Positions 1 through 7,771 of a stretch of 31,698 nt of DNA are shown piece by piece. Position numbers and translations under genes: made by a program. The number at the start of each line of letters is the position of its first letter. Position 1 is the first letter of the stretch. The notes under the pieces were generated by a model that saw nothing but the letters and a program-made list of their open reading frames with translations, had not been told where the DNA came from and did not search any database. This DNA comes from Candidatus Woesearchaeota archaeon (GTDB taxonomy: Archaea > Nanobdellota > Nanobdellia > SCGC-AAA011-G17 > GW2011-AR20). The stretch is from assembly GCA_018302885.1 (NCBI GenBank), contig JAGVZC010000003.1, positions 1 to 31,698 of the forward strand. The letters are read 5' to 3'.

Positions 1-36
1 GCTATGCCTAGTTATGACGAGGAAGAACAAGAATAA
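1..36 (+). CDS. C-terminal tail of an upstream gene (partial)
   Basis: An open frame from the first base reads eleven residues, AMPSYDEEEQE, and stops with TAA at 34-36. The last A of that stop is the first base of the next ATG, the same stop/start overlap seen repeatedly in this window. The acidic tail suits the end of a soluble or membrane protein, but nothing can be said about function. If real, it is the preceding member of the operon with the three membrane proteins at 36-1708. Confidence 0.5.
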   Translation, partial: AMPSYDEEEQE

Positions 37-623
37 TGGTGTCTCCGTTAGGAAAAGCAGTTGAATTCCTTAGGGATTTCGGGTTGTTTGACGTAATTCT
101 TCCTTTTTTATTAGTTTTTACAATAACTTTTGCGGTTCTTGAAAAAACAAGAATTCTTGGAACCGTAAAAATTCAGGGCAGTGAGGAAACAATTCCAAAT
201 AAAAATCTTAATTCAATGGTTTCATTCGTTGTGGCTTTGCTGGTTGTAGCCACGGCAAATATAGTAAGGGCAATCAATGAATCGCTTCCAAATATTGTTT
301 TATTATTGGTGGCATCAATAAGTTTCCTGATATTGATTGGTGTATTTGTAAAAGATGAGATGGATTTCACCAAAGAACATAAAATTTGGAACAGGGCATT
401 TATAATAATAATGTTCATTGGAGTAATACTAATCTTTTTAAATGCCATTTACATAAATATAGCGGGTGAAGAAGCCAGTGTTTTGGAATATGCATTGAAT
501 TGGGTGATTGAAAACTGGTCTGGAACAGTATTCGGGGCAATAGTTATACTGGTTGTGGTTGTGGTTGCAATGTTGTTCATAACAAGTACAAAATCTGGAA
601 ATAAAAAGAAGGATGGTGAATAA
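36..623 (+). CDS. Polytopic membrane protein, first of three related copies
   Basis: A 195-residue protein that I predict to have four or five membrane segments (roughly residues 18-36, 60-80, 86-106, 120-142 and 162-184) and a short Lys-rich cytoplasmic tail. Near the N-terminus it has the segment LPFLLVFTITFAVLEKTRILG, closely matched in the next gene and loosely in the third, so the three are paralogues. No catalytic motif is visible. The ATG overlaps the upstream stop by one base and the next gene follows after two bases, so they are co-transcribed. Position near a type IV pilus-like ATPase suggests a membrane part of that machine; this is inference. I do not recognise a named family. Confidence 0.85.
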   Translation: MVSPLGKAVEFLRDFGLFDVILPFLLVFTITFAVLEKTRILGTVKIQGSEETIPNKNLNSMVSFVVALLVVATANIVRAINESLPNIVLLLVASISFLILIGVFVKDEMDFTKEHKIWNRAFIIIMFIGVILIFLNAIYINIAGEEASVLEYALNWVIENWSGTVFGAIVILVVVVVAMLFITSTKSGNKKKDGE

Positions 624-625
624 AT

Positions 626-1162
626 ATGGTTTTTGTTGGTGATTTATTTTATAGATTAGAGGGTAGCGGAGTCTTTGAATATTTATTGCCTTTCCTGTTG
701 GTATTTTCTATAGTATTTGCTATATTGGAAAAATCAAAATTATTCGGTGATAGAAAAAACATAAACATAATTGTTTCGTTGATTATTGGTCTGCTTTTTG
801 TAACTCAAACATCTCTTGTTTATACTTTAAATTCATTCCTTCCAAAAATAGGCCTATTCATAGTTGTAGCAGTAATGGTGTTGATATTATTTGCTTTATT
901 TGGGGCAAATATGGAAAAGGGGCTTGGAGGAATATTGCTTTTATTTGGGGCAATAGCTTCACTGGTTGCAATATACTGGGCATTAAGTCCAAGCTTGGGA
1001 TTCCAGTTGCCTTCATGGATAGAGTATAACTGGGATGTAATAATTGCAGTGGTAATTATATTGATAGTGATATTCCTTGTTGCTGGAGGAAGCAGCAAAG
1101 GAAAAAGTGGAGAAGGGTTCAAGAATATAATGAAGTCGATAGATGAAATGTTTGGAAAATAA
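626..1162 (+). CDS. Polytopic membrane protein, second related copy
   Basis: A 178-residue membrane protein with about five hydrophobic segments and a Gly/Ser/Lys-rich loop (GGSSKGKSGEG) before a short amphipathic C-terminal helix ending FGK. The N-terminal signature LPFLLVFSIVFAILEKSKLFG aligns residue by residue with that of the preceding gene, which shows the duplication directly. A GGTGA sequence about nine bases upstream of the ATG, inside the end of the previous gene, is a plausible ribosome binding site. It lies in a three-gene operon with its paralogues. Function unknown; a structural role in the membrane is the only supportable guess. Confidence 0.85.
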   Translation: MVFVGDLFYRLEGSGVFEYLLPFLLVFSIVFAILEKSKLFGDRKNINIIVSLIIGLLFVTQTSLVYTLNSFLPKIGLFIVVAVMVLILFALFGANMEKGLGGILLLFGAIASLVAIYWALSPSLGFQLPSWIEYNWDVIIAVVIILIVIFLVAGGSSKGKSGEGFKNIMKSIDEMFGK

Positions 1163-1171
1163 TAAAATAAG

Positions 1172-1708
1172 ATGGCAACATTCCTTGATTTGAGCATACT
1201 AAGATTTTTGACCCCTCTATTTACTTTTTTATTTATTTTAATTATTTCTTACGCTGTGCTTGATAAGTTCAAATTGCTTGGAGATCACTTTGCTCCAAAG
1301 GCAATAGCTTCATTCTCAATAGCAATGATTTTCATATTCTCAACGCGTATGCTGGCAATAGTAAATACAGCAACTCCTTGGTTTATACTGATGATATTGT
1401 TCGGCTTCTTTATAGCAGCAATGCTGATGTTCTTGGGTGTGAAAGAGTCAGCAATAGAAAAAACAGTTGGGGGGGGAACAGTTGTTTGGGTTGTATTGAT
1501 AGTATCCCTAATATTGTTTATAATTATAATTGTTCAGGCATTTCAGGATGTTGAATCTCCCTATGGGGATGAACAGCCGGAAAAAACAAGAACAACAGAG
1601 AGTCTTAGTGCATTGGTGCATCCAAGATTGCTTGGAGCATTATTTTTATTGATAGTATCAACATTTGCAGTAATGTTTATATCACAGGGATTCATTAAAC
1701 CTTCTTAG
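1172..1708 (+). CDS. Polytopic membrane protein, third and most diverged copy
   Basis: A 178-residue protein with membrane segments near residues 12-33, 44-64, 70-92, 102-125 and 152-174. The signature is looser here (TPLFTFLFILIISYAVLDKFKLLG) but keeps the order PxFxFLxxxxxYAVLxKxKLLG. A hydrophilic loop (about residues 126-145, DVESPYGDEQPEKTRTT) separates the last two segments and is absent from the other copies, so this member may have specialised. The gene ends convergently with the minus-strand coiled-coil gene and the stops overlap by 14 bases. No functional motif recognised. Confidence 0.82.
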   Translation: MATFLDLSILRFLTPLFTFLFILIISYAVLDKFKLLGDHFAPKAIASFSIAMIFIFSTRMLAIVNTATPWFILMILFGFFIAAMLMFLGVKESAIEKTVGGGTVVWVVLIVSLILFIIIIVQAFQDVESPYGDEQPEKTRTTESLSALVHPRLLGALFLLIVSTFAVMFISQGFIKPS

Positions 1709-2303
1709 TCTTTAATTTGTCTGTTATTTTAGAAAGTTCCTTGACATTATGCGTTAATGGCTGTAATATCTTCTCAAATACTTTTTCCAGAGATTTCATT
1801 TCAGTGTTGATATTAAGAATATTCTCATTATATTCGCTGACTTTTCCAAGAACAGCCTTTTGTAAGTTTGCAAAATGATTCTGTGTCCTCATGATTTCCT
1901 GTTTTATTGAGGTAATATCGCTGTCAATTTTATTCTTCCATAGTCTGATATCCCCAACCTTGTTCATTAAATCATCCCATTTCTCCTCCACAACTTCTTC
2001 AGCTATTTGCTGGATATAATCTGTGGAAACCTCTGGTGATTGAACATTTGGTCTGGATAAAGGAGCGGAATAATTTGGCATGTTATATGATTGTTTTGGA
2101 GATTCATCTGCCATCTCATATCTTGAAGGTGGTTCTGGAATAGAAGACTTCTCATCAGAAGATGGCATTTCAAACTGGTCCAATTCATCTAAAGGATCAG
2201 GAGTAGGCCCTGCTGCAGGTTTTATATTATCCTGATTTACAGCATCATAAATGTCCTGATTGCTCTTCTTTGGATTTTTTTGTCTTTCTGGTATTTTTAA
2301 CAC
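1695..2303 (-). CDS. Proline-rich and coiled-coil protein, pilus-associated candidate
   Basis: A 202-residue soluble protein in two parts. Residues 1 to about 90 are low-complexity, rich in Pro, Ser, Asp and Asn (for example EPPSRYEMADESPKQ). From about residue 95 a Lys/Glu-rich heptad-like helix region runs to the end and should form a coiled coil. The start is a GTG at 2303-2301: an in-frame TAA lies just five codons upstream and no ATG is available before residue 46, so GTG with translational coupling to the upstream gene (59-base overlap) is the best choice. Its position beside a secretion ATPase recalls the ArlC/D/E cytoplasmic proteins of archaella, but homology is not shown. Confidence 0.75.
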   Translation of the reverse strand: MLKIPERQKNPKKSNQDIYDAVNQDNIKPAAGPTPDPLDELDQFEMPSSDEKSSIPEPPSRYEMADESPKQSYNMPNYSAPLSRPNVQSPEVSTDYIQQIAEEVVEEKWDDLMNKVGDIRLWKNKIDSDITSIKQEIMRTQNHFANLQKAVLGKVSEYNENILNINTEMKSLEKVFEKILQPLTHNVKELSKITDKLKTKKV

Positions 2304-2631
2304 CCCTCTTTTGTTTTATTAATTCTAAAACTTCTTCTTCAGTAACAAAATTAAAAGGATTCCACACATTAATATACTTTTCTAAAACCTGAAAATGTTC
2401 CTTTCTTGCAAAATTCTTCATCTCACCTAAAACATGCCTTAATGCCTCCTTGATTTCAAAAATATCATTCTTCAAATCTTTTAATTCAGAGTCAACAACC
2501 TTAATTTCCTGATTAAGTTTTTTGTATTCATTCACCAGATTCTCATTTATCAAAACCATCCTGTCCCTCAAATAACTATATTTTGATTCAAGAACCCTTA
2601 TCCTTTCATTAGGATCAAACTCACCATTCAT
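2245..2631 (-). CDS. Coiled-coil protein with ArlC/FlaC-like NPF segment
   Basis: A 128-residue cytoplasmic protein. Residues about 8-75 form a long charged helix with heptad spacing (DSELKDLKNDIFEIKEAL), a likely coiled coil. After it comes FQVLEKYINVWNPFNFVTEEE, which resembles the short segment after the coiled coil of archaellum protein ArlC (FlaC), where a tyrosine-rich helix leads into Asn-Pro-Phe. The tail is Lys/Arg-rich. It is the first gene of a two-gene minus-strand operon, divergent from the ATPase at 2693, and its ATG lies about 26 bases from a TATA-like element, so the transcript is probably leaderless. The ArlC link rests on a short motif and is tentative. Confidence 0.72.
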   Translation of the reverse strand: MNGEFDPNERIRVLESKYSYLRDRMVLINENLVNEYKKLNQEIKVVDSELKDLKNDIFEIKEALRHVLGEMKNFARKEHFQVLEKYINVWNPFNFVTEEEVLELIKQKRGVKNTRKTKKSKEEQSGHL

Positions 2632-2692
2632 TGATATAATCAGATTAAGTTAATATAAAAATCTTTTTATACAAATTAAACAATTAATTAAC
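2632..2692. promoter_or_regulatory. Divergent promoter between coiled-coil operon and ATPase
   Basis: A 61-bp gap between two divergent ATG codons. For the plus strand, CTTTTTATAC at about 2661-2670 is a TATA-like box centred about 26 bp before the ATG at 2693. On the minus strand, TTTTTATATT lies a similar distance from the ATG at 2631. The two boxes nearly coincide, so both transcripts should start at or next to their start codons (leaderless) and may share control. Confidence 0.65.
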
Positions 2693-4951
2693 ATGGTGAT
2701 TAGCAACAAATCTCAGCCGGGCGATTACGAGATTGAAAAGCAGGGAAATATTGATATATTAAAGATAAATTGCCAGAATTATCCTTATCTTCCTTCTGTA
2801 GAGGACAATGCTGTAGGGATGTCTGTAGTGATAGATAAATTGATTGAAATGCCATCAATTCAGAGAATAATATTATTGGACAGAAGAAATTATGAATACG
2901 ATTATGACCAGACAAGAATGCTGATGGAGATAGCAAATTTATACAAATACCTAATCAAGGAAAAAAAAATTCTGAACCTTTCATTATCATCTGATTATTT
3001 CAAAGTTAATTTGCAGACGATAATAATGAGCACTTTGAAATCAGACCCGGTTGGAGCTTACATTGAATTAAAGAGACTAATAAGGGATGAAAAAATTAAA
3101 ATTGAAAATACTGAATTCATGGATGAAGTAAATAAAAGAACAGGTTATATAAATATATTGACAAAACTTTTGGGTCTGTTTGAAGATGCAAAGATAATTT
3201 CTCTGGCAAAACCCTATCTAGATGGATACGAATTCGGTTCAAGGAGCATATACAAGCAAATATTCAAACCAACGGTTACTCCTGATTTCATGTTCACAAA
3301 ATTAATGGCACAGCCACCAATGCATTCCGAGGAGGTTGATGCATATTCAATAGGAAAAACAGAGATAAATATTTTCAAGATACCTGAGCAAATTCAGAAT
3401 TTATATCATGTTATTCCGCCGGAATTTAAGTTGGAGGAGGAAAAATATGAACTTCTTGATTTGGCAAGAAGTGCTCTGGCAGAGCATCAGCCAAAAAGGG
3501 AGGAAATGATAGACCCAGAGAGAATGCGTCAGACATTTTACAATATAGGAAGAGATATGATACAGGAATTAGCAGAGCATAAGGGAATAGAGTTAAGGAA
3601 TAAGGAATTAAATGAATTGGGTGAGATTTTAGTCAGGTATACTGTTGGTTTTGGTTTAATTGAAATTCTTTTGGAAGATCCAAAAATCCAGGATATAACA
3701 ATTAACGGCCCAATAGGAGAAACTCCAATGTTTGTTGTTCACGAGGATTACGATGAATGTATAACAAATTTATATCCAAGCAGTGAAGATGGGGAATCAT
3801 GGGCGTCAAAATTCAGAATTCTTTCTGGCCGTCCATTGGATGAAGCAAATCCAGTTTTGGATACAGAATTGATGCTGCCAAAAGCAAGAGCAAGGGTTGG
3901 AATAATGACAAGACCATTAAATCCATCTGGATTGGCATATGCATTCAGAAGGCATAGGGACAAACCATGGACATATCCTTTATTCATAAAAAATAGGATG
4001 TTAAGCCCACTTGCAGCTGGATTGTTAAGTTTTCTGGTTGATGGTAATAGGACTTTGTTATTCGCTGGAACAAGAAGTTCTGGAAAAACTTCAATTTTAG
4101 GTTCAACTCTTGTTGAAATAATGAGGAAGTATAGAATAATTACTATAGAAGACACAGAGGAATTACCAGTGGATGCATTAAGAAAAATGAATTACAATAT
4201 CCAATCAATGAAAGTCAGGTCAGCGTTGACAAAGGCATCAGCAGAGATGGAAGCTGATGAGGGAATAAGGACAAGTCTAAGATTTGGTGACAGTGCATTA
4301 ATAGTTGGTGAAATAAGGTCAACGGAGGCTCTCGCACTATATGAAGCAATGAGGATTGGTGCATTGTCAAATGTAGTTGCAGGAACAATTCATGGAGCAA
4401 ATCCCTATGGGGTATTTGACAGGGTTGTAAATGATTTGGGGGTGCCAAGAACAAGCTTCAAGGCAACAGACATAATTATAATTTCAAATCCCATAAGGTC
4501 TGCAGATGGTTTGCATAAGCAAAGAAGAGTTCTTTCAATATCCGAAGTAAGAAAAAATTGGGAAGATGATCCTATAAGAGAAAAAGGATTTGTTGATTTG
4601 ATGAAATATAACAGCAAGACAGATTCATTGGAGCCAACCCCTGATTTGATGAATGGAGATTCAGAAATAATAAAGGAAATCGCAGGAAATGTAAAGGAGT
4701 GGATTGGAAATTGGGATGCTGTATGGGATAATATTTTACTGAGGGCAAAAATAAAAGAAACTCTGGTTAATTATGCATTAAAATTAAATCAGGATTCTTT
4801 GCTTGAATCAGAATTTGTAATTGAAAGTAATGACATGTTTCACAGAATAAGTGATTCCATAAGGGAAAAAACAGGCAACCTTGATTCAAAAAAGATATAC
4901 TTTGAGTGGCATGAATGGCTAAAAAGGGCATTAAAAAAATCTATAATCTAA
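2693..4951 (+). CDS. Type IV pilus/archaellum-type secretion ATPase (VirB11/TadA/ArlI superfamily)
   Basis: A 752-residue hexameric-type ATPase expected to power assembly of pilin subunits at the cytoplasmic face of the membrane. The core is clear: Walker A GTRSSGKT at residues 459-466, an Asp box IITIEDTEELP near 482-491, the Walker B/GEIR segment ALIVGEIRSTEA near 536-546, and a His box GTIHGANPYG near 564-573. The usual N-terminal region of the superfamily (EILLEDPKIQDITING) is at about 325-340. It is longer than ArlI: an extra N-terminal domain of some 260 residues and a C-terminal helical extension after about residue 660 are unassigned. The membrane partner at 5485 and the pilin genes follow on the same strand. 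Confidence 0.93.
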   Translation: MVISNKSQPGDYEIEKQGNIDILKINCQNYPYLPSVEDNAVGMSVVIDKLIEMPSIQRIILLDRRNYEYDYDQTRMLMEIANLYKYLIKEKKILNLSLSSDYFKVNLQTIIMSTLKSDPVGAYIELKRLIRDEKIKIENTEFMDEVNKRTGYINILTKLLGLFEDAKIISLAKPYLDGYEFGSRSIYKQIFKPTVTPDFMFTKLMAQPPMHSEEVDAYSIGKTEINIFKIPEQIQNLYHVIPPEFKLEEEKYELLDLARSALAEHQPKREEMIDPERMRQTFYNIGRDMIQELAEHKGIELRNKELNELGEILVRYTVGFGLIEILLEDPKIQDITINGPIGETPMFVVHEDYDECITNLYPSSEDGESWASKFRILSGRPLDEANPVLDTELMLPKARARVGIMTRPLNPSGLAYAFRRHRDKPWTYPLFIKNRMLSPLAAGLLSFLVDGNRTLLFAGTRSSGKTSILGSTLVEIMRKYRIITIEDTEELPVDALRKMNYNIQSMKVRSALTKASAEMEADEGIRTSLRFGDSALIVGEIRSTEALALYEAMRIGALSNVVAGTIHGANPYGVFDRVVNDLGVPRTSFKATDIIIISNPIRSADGLHKQRRVLSISEVRKNWEDDPIREKGFVDLMKYNSKTDSLEPTPDLMNGDSEIIKEIAGNVKEWIGNWDAVWDNILLRAKIKETLVNYALKLNQDSLLESEFVIESNDMFHRISDSIREKTGNLDSKKIYFEWHEWLKRALKKSII

Positions 4952-4960
4952 ATCAAAATA

Positions 4961-4968
4961 TATATAAA
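4961..4968 (+). promoter_or_regulatory. TATA box for the pilus operon
   Basis: TATATAAA centred about 27 bp upstream of the ATG at 4992 fits a leaderless archaeal promoter. It would let the platform and pilin genes be expressed separately from the ATPase gene, which ends only 10 bp earlier. Confidence 0.6.
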
Positions 4969-4991
4969 TTATCTGAGGTACCTCTATTGCT

Positions 4992-5480
4992 ATGAAGAAA
5001 ATAATTGTTTGGTTAATCCTGGGGATCTTGATGGTTAATTTCGTTAGTGCAAAAACTATCGAAGAAGACTTGCCAGTGAGAAAAAACATTGAAGTTCCCG
5101 GATATAATATAACTCTTTTAGTAATTGGGGATGATGAAAAATCAATCGTTGCATGCATAAACAACCAAATACATATTATAGATAAAAATCAAAGAAGAGA
5201 GATTGAAAATCTAAAAGTTGAACCAATAAGAATATATGAAAATTATGCAAAATTAAAGATAACATATGCCTGCGAGGATTGTGTGTGTAATGAATCGTGT
5301 TCAAATAATATTTGTTTAGGAATAACAAACAACGAGCAAGAAAACGAAACTATAGAAGAAGATCAGCAGGATATAAAAGAAACCATAAATTCAGGGGCAA
5401 GCACCACAACAATAAGCATAATCTTATTTTTTGTTGTCTTGGTATTGCTTATAATTTTACTAGTCAAAAAAAAGAGGTAA
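4992..5480 (+). CDS. Secreted single-pass protein with Cys cluster, between ATPase and platform genes
   Basis: A 162-residue protein with a Sec-type signal peptide (cleavage plausible after VSA at residue 20), an extracellular domain of about 90 residues, and one C-terminal membrane helix (about 135-158) with a KKKR stop-transfer tail. The domain ends in a cluster CEDCVCNESCSNNIC, five cysteines in fifteen residues, suggesting a disulfide knot or metal site. An acidic linker leads to the membrane helix. The stop is followed four bases later by the platform-protein ATG, preceded by AGAGGTAATT as ribosome binding site. Its place between the two core machine genes suggests an extracytoplasmic accessory subunit. 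No known family recognised. Confidence 0.82.
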   Translation: MKKIIVWLILGILMVNFVSAKTIEEDLPVRKNIEVPGYNITLLVIGDDEKSIVACINNQIHIIDKNQRREIENLKVEPIRIYENYAKLKITYACEDCVCNESCSNNICLGITNNEQENETIEEDQQDIKETINSGASTTTISIILFFVVLVLLIILLVKKKR

Positions 5481-5484
5481 TTAA

Positions 5485-7662
5485 ATGGATGAAGAAATCC
5501 AGAGAATTTTAGATAAATATAAAGGCAAAATTAAGGAAAATGTAGAGAATATACAGGATTATTCTCCAAAAGAAACATTTTCTCAGGATTATAAAAAGTT
5601 TAGAAAGGAAGCTTTAACAAAAAGGTTAACAGCATATGAAAGTCTGTGTAATGGTTCTGAAAGGATATTGAATATTCAGCCAAAGGAAAAAGATTACATT
5701 CAACTGCAAAAAGCAATAGAAGCATCTCATCTGAACTTAACTCCTATTGGTGCTTATAGTTTCTCAATATTCACAGCATTGATTATTTTTATGTTAATGA
5801 TTTTCATAAATCTGATTTCATATTTATTGATTGGGACAATAAATACAAACCTTATTTTGCTAATGTTGTTTATTCTGTTAATTATTATACTTGCAGTAAA
5901 GCCATTGACAAATATTCCAAAATACATTGCATCTTCATGGAGATTAAAAGTATCCAACCAGATGGTTTTGTGCATTTTGTATATAGTAATGTATATGCGC
6001 CATACTTCAAATTTGGAGAATGCAATCAAATTTGCCTCAGAACACATAGGTCCTCCATTGTCATTGGATTTAAGAAAAATTTTCTGGGATGTTGAAACAA
6101 GAAAGTTTCAATCCATAAAAGAGTCATTGGATAATTATCTTGAAAGTTGGAGGGATTATTCTTTGGAATTTGTTGAATCTTTCCACTTAATTGAAGGTTC
6201 ATTGATGGAGGCATCTGAAGACAGAAGAATAAGCTTGCTTGAAAAATCTCTTGATGTGATATTAAATGGGACTTTTGAAAAAATGTTGCATTTCTCACAG
6301 GAGCTAAGAAATCCAATAACAATCCTAAACATGCTAGGAATCATTCTGCCAATCCTTGGCTTGGTTATATTGCCATTGATAGGAAGTCTTCTAGGAGGAT
6401 CTGGAACAACAAAGATAATAATAATATTTGCATTATATAATATAATTCTGCCTGTTGCGGTATATTTGTTTGGAATGAATGTCTTATCAAAAAAACCAAC
6501 TGGTTATGCAGAGACTAATTTGATAGAACAAAATCCTGAATTAAAAAAATACAAGAAAATAAGGGTGAAATTTGGTTCTGAAGAATTATATATAAATCCT
6601 ATTTTGATTTCAATATTTATTTTCCTGATATTTATGATAATAAGTTTATTGCCAATAATCTTTTACACTCTGCAGATAGATTTCAATTTTCTTGGGGTAA
6701 GTTTTCTTGATTTCAGGCAGGAAAATGGTGCATTATGTCAGCCGAACATGGTGTGTTATGGTCCGTTTGGTCCTGGTTCTGTAATGTTGTCTTTATTTTT
6801 TCCTTTAGGTTTAGCTCTATCAATAGCAACTTATTATTCAATAAGAAACAAAAAATTAATGAAGATAACAGAAGAAACAAGAAAGCTTGAAAGGGAATTT
6901 GCAGGAAGTTTGTTCCAGCTAGGAAACAGAATAGGTGATGGAATTCCTGTAGAATTGGCATTTAGTGATGTTTCTAAAAATATGAGGGGAACTCCAACAG
7001 GGAGATTCTTCGAAATAGTTTCAAACAATATTCAAAAATTGGGTGCTAGTGTAAAGAGAGCGATATTTGATCCTACATCTGGGGCAATATGGAGATATCC
7101 TTCAAATATAATTGAAAGTTCAATGAAGATTTTGATAGAAAGTTCAAAGAAAGGTCCAGATATTGTTTCAAAATCGCTTACTTCAATTTCAACTTATCTT
7201 GATAGAATTCATCAGGTAAATGAAAGGTTAAAGGATCTATTGTCTGAAACATTGTCAAGCATGAAATCCCAGATAGCTTTTCTGACTCCAGTAATAGCAG
7301 GTATTGTCGTCGGACTTTCAACAATGATAGTGACTATCTTGGGAAGATTATCTACATTATTGCTTGAATCATCAACTCAGGGGCAGGAATTAAGTCTTGG
7401 GGGTGTTGAAGCATTGACTGGCTTGTTTGAAATACCAAATATCATTCCTGTTTATTTTTTACAGTTGATAATTGGAATTTATGTGGTGCAGGTTGTGATA
7501 ATATTGAGCTTCTTGTCAAACAACATTGAATCAGGAAACAAGGTATCTGGAGAGTATAATGCAGGAAAAAACTTATATGCATCCTCAATTTTATATTTCA
7601 TTGTATCATTCATAGTGACATTGATATTTACATTGCTTGCAACAAACATAAAAATTGGTTAA
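5485..7662 (+). CDS. Pilus assembly platform membrane protein (ArlJ/TadC-like, two T2SSF domains)
   Basis: A 725-residue polytopic protein expected to sit in the membrane, bind the ATPase at 2693 and guide pilin subunits into the filament. Two paired membrane segments near residues 92-150 precede a cytoplasmic helical domain (about 155-275), followed by further membrane pairs; a second cytoplasmic domain at about 450-600 (FAGSLFQLGNRIGDGIPVEL) has the sequence character of a type II secretion F domain, and the last four membrane segments end the protein. This duplicated arrangement is typical of archaeal ArlJ/TadBC-type proteins, although 725 residues is on the long side. It overlaps nothing and leads directly into the pilin gene series. 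Confidence 0.88.
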   Translation: MDEEIQRILDKYKGKIKENVENIQDYSPKETFSQDYKKFRKEALTKRLTAYESLCNGSERILNIQPKEKDYIQLQKAIEASHLNLTPIGAYSFSIFTALIIFMLMIFINLISYLLIGTINTNLILLMLFILLIIILAVKPLTNIPKYIASSWRLKVSNQMVLCILYIVMYMRHTSNLENAIKFASEHIGPPLSLDLRKIFWDVETRKFQSIKESLDNYLESWRDYSLEFVESFHLIEGSLMEASEDRRISLLEKSLDVILNGTFEKMLHFSQELRNPITILNMLGIILPILGLVILPLIGSLLGGSGTTKIIIIFALYNIILPVAVYLFGMNVLSKKPTGYAETNLIEQNPELKKYKKIRVKFGSEELYINPILISIFIFLIFMIISLLPIIFYTLQIDFNFLGVSFLDFRQENGALCQPNMVCYGPFGPGSVMLSLFFPLGLALSIATYYSIRNKKLMKITEETRKLEREFAGSLFQLGNRIGDGIPVELAFSDVSKNMRGTPTGRFFEIVSNNIQKLGASVKRAIFDPTSGAIWRYPSNIIESSMKILIESSKKGPDIVSKSLTSISTYLDRIHQVNERLKDLLSETLSSMKSQIAFLTPVIAGIVVGLSTMIVTILGRLSTLLLESSTQGQELSLGGVEALTGLFEIPNIIPVYFLQLIIGIYVVQVVIILSFLSNNIESGNKVSGEYNAGKNLYASSILYFIVSFIVTLIFTLLATNIKIG

Positions 7663-7663
7663 G

Positions 7664-7771
7664 ATGAAAAAAGGGGAATTTTCAAATTTGATGATAATTA
7701 TTATAGTGATAGTAATAATGATATTGGTTTATTTGGCTGTAAATGGGGTACTAAAAAATGTTTTCAGATAA
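7664..7771 (+). CDS. Minimal pilin-like peptide of 35 residues
   Basis: ATG at 7664, one base after the platform-gene stop; TAA at 7769-7771, overlapping the next ATG by 14 bases. The peptide is M-KKG-EFSN, then a run of about 20 hydrophobic residues (LMIIIIVIVIMILVYLAVNG), then LKNVFR. KKG followed by Glu and a hydrophobic helix is a class III (prepilin) signal in its barest form; cutting after Gly would leave 31 residues. Either a very small structural or priming pilin or a membrane peptide regulating the platform protein. It is supported by tight operon spacing and shared N-terminal pattern, not by known homology. Confidence 0.72.
   Translation: MKKGEFSNLMIIIIVIVIMILVYLAVNGVLKNVFR

Noticed and set aside
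820..1197. 125-codon minus-strand frame
   Set aside because: Antisense to the second membrane paralogue; the plus-strand frame has clear membrane helices and paralogues.
1470..1477. Run of eight G bases as a possible frameshift site
   Set aside because: The third membrane gene reads through it in one frame as VGGGT with normal hydrophobic segments on both sides.
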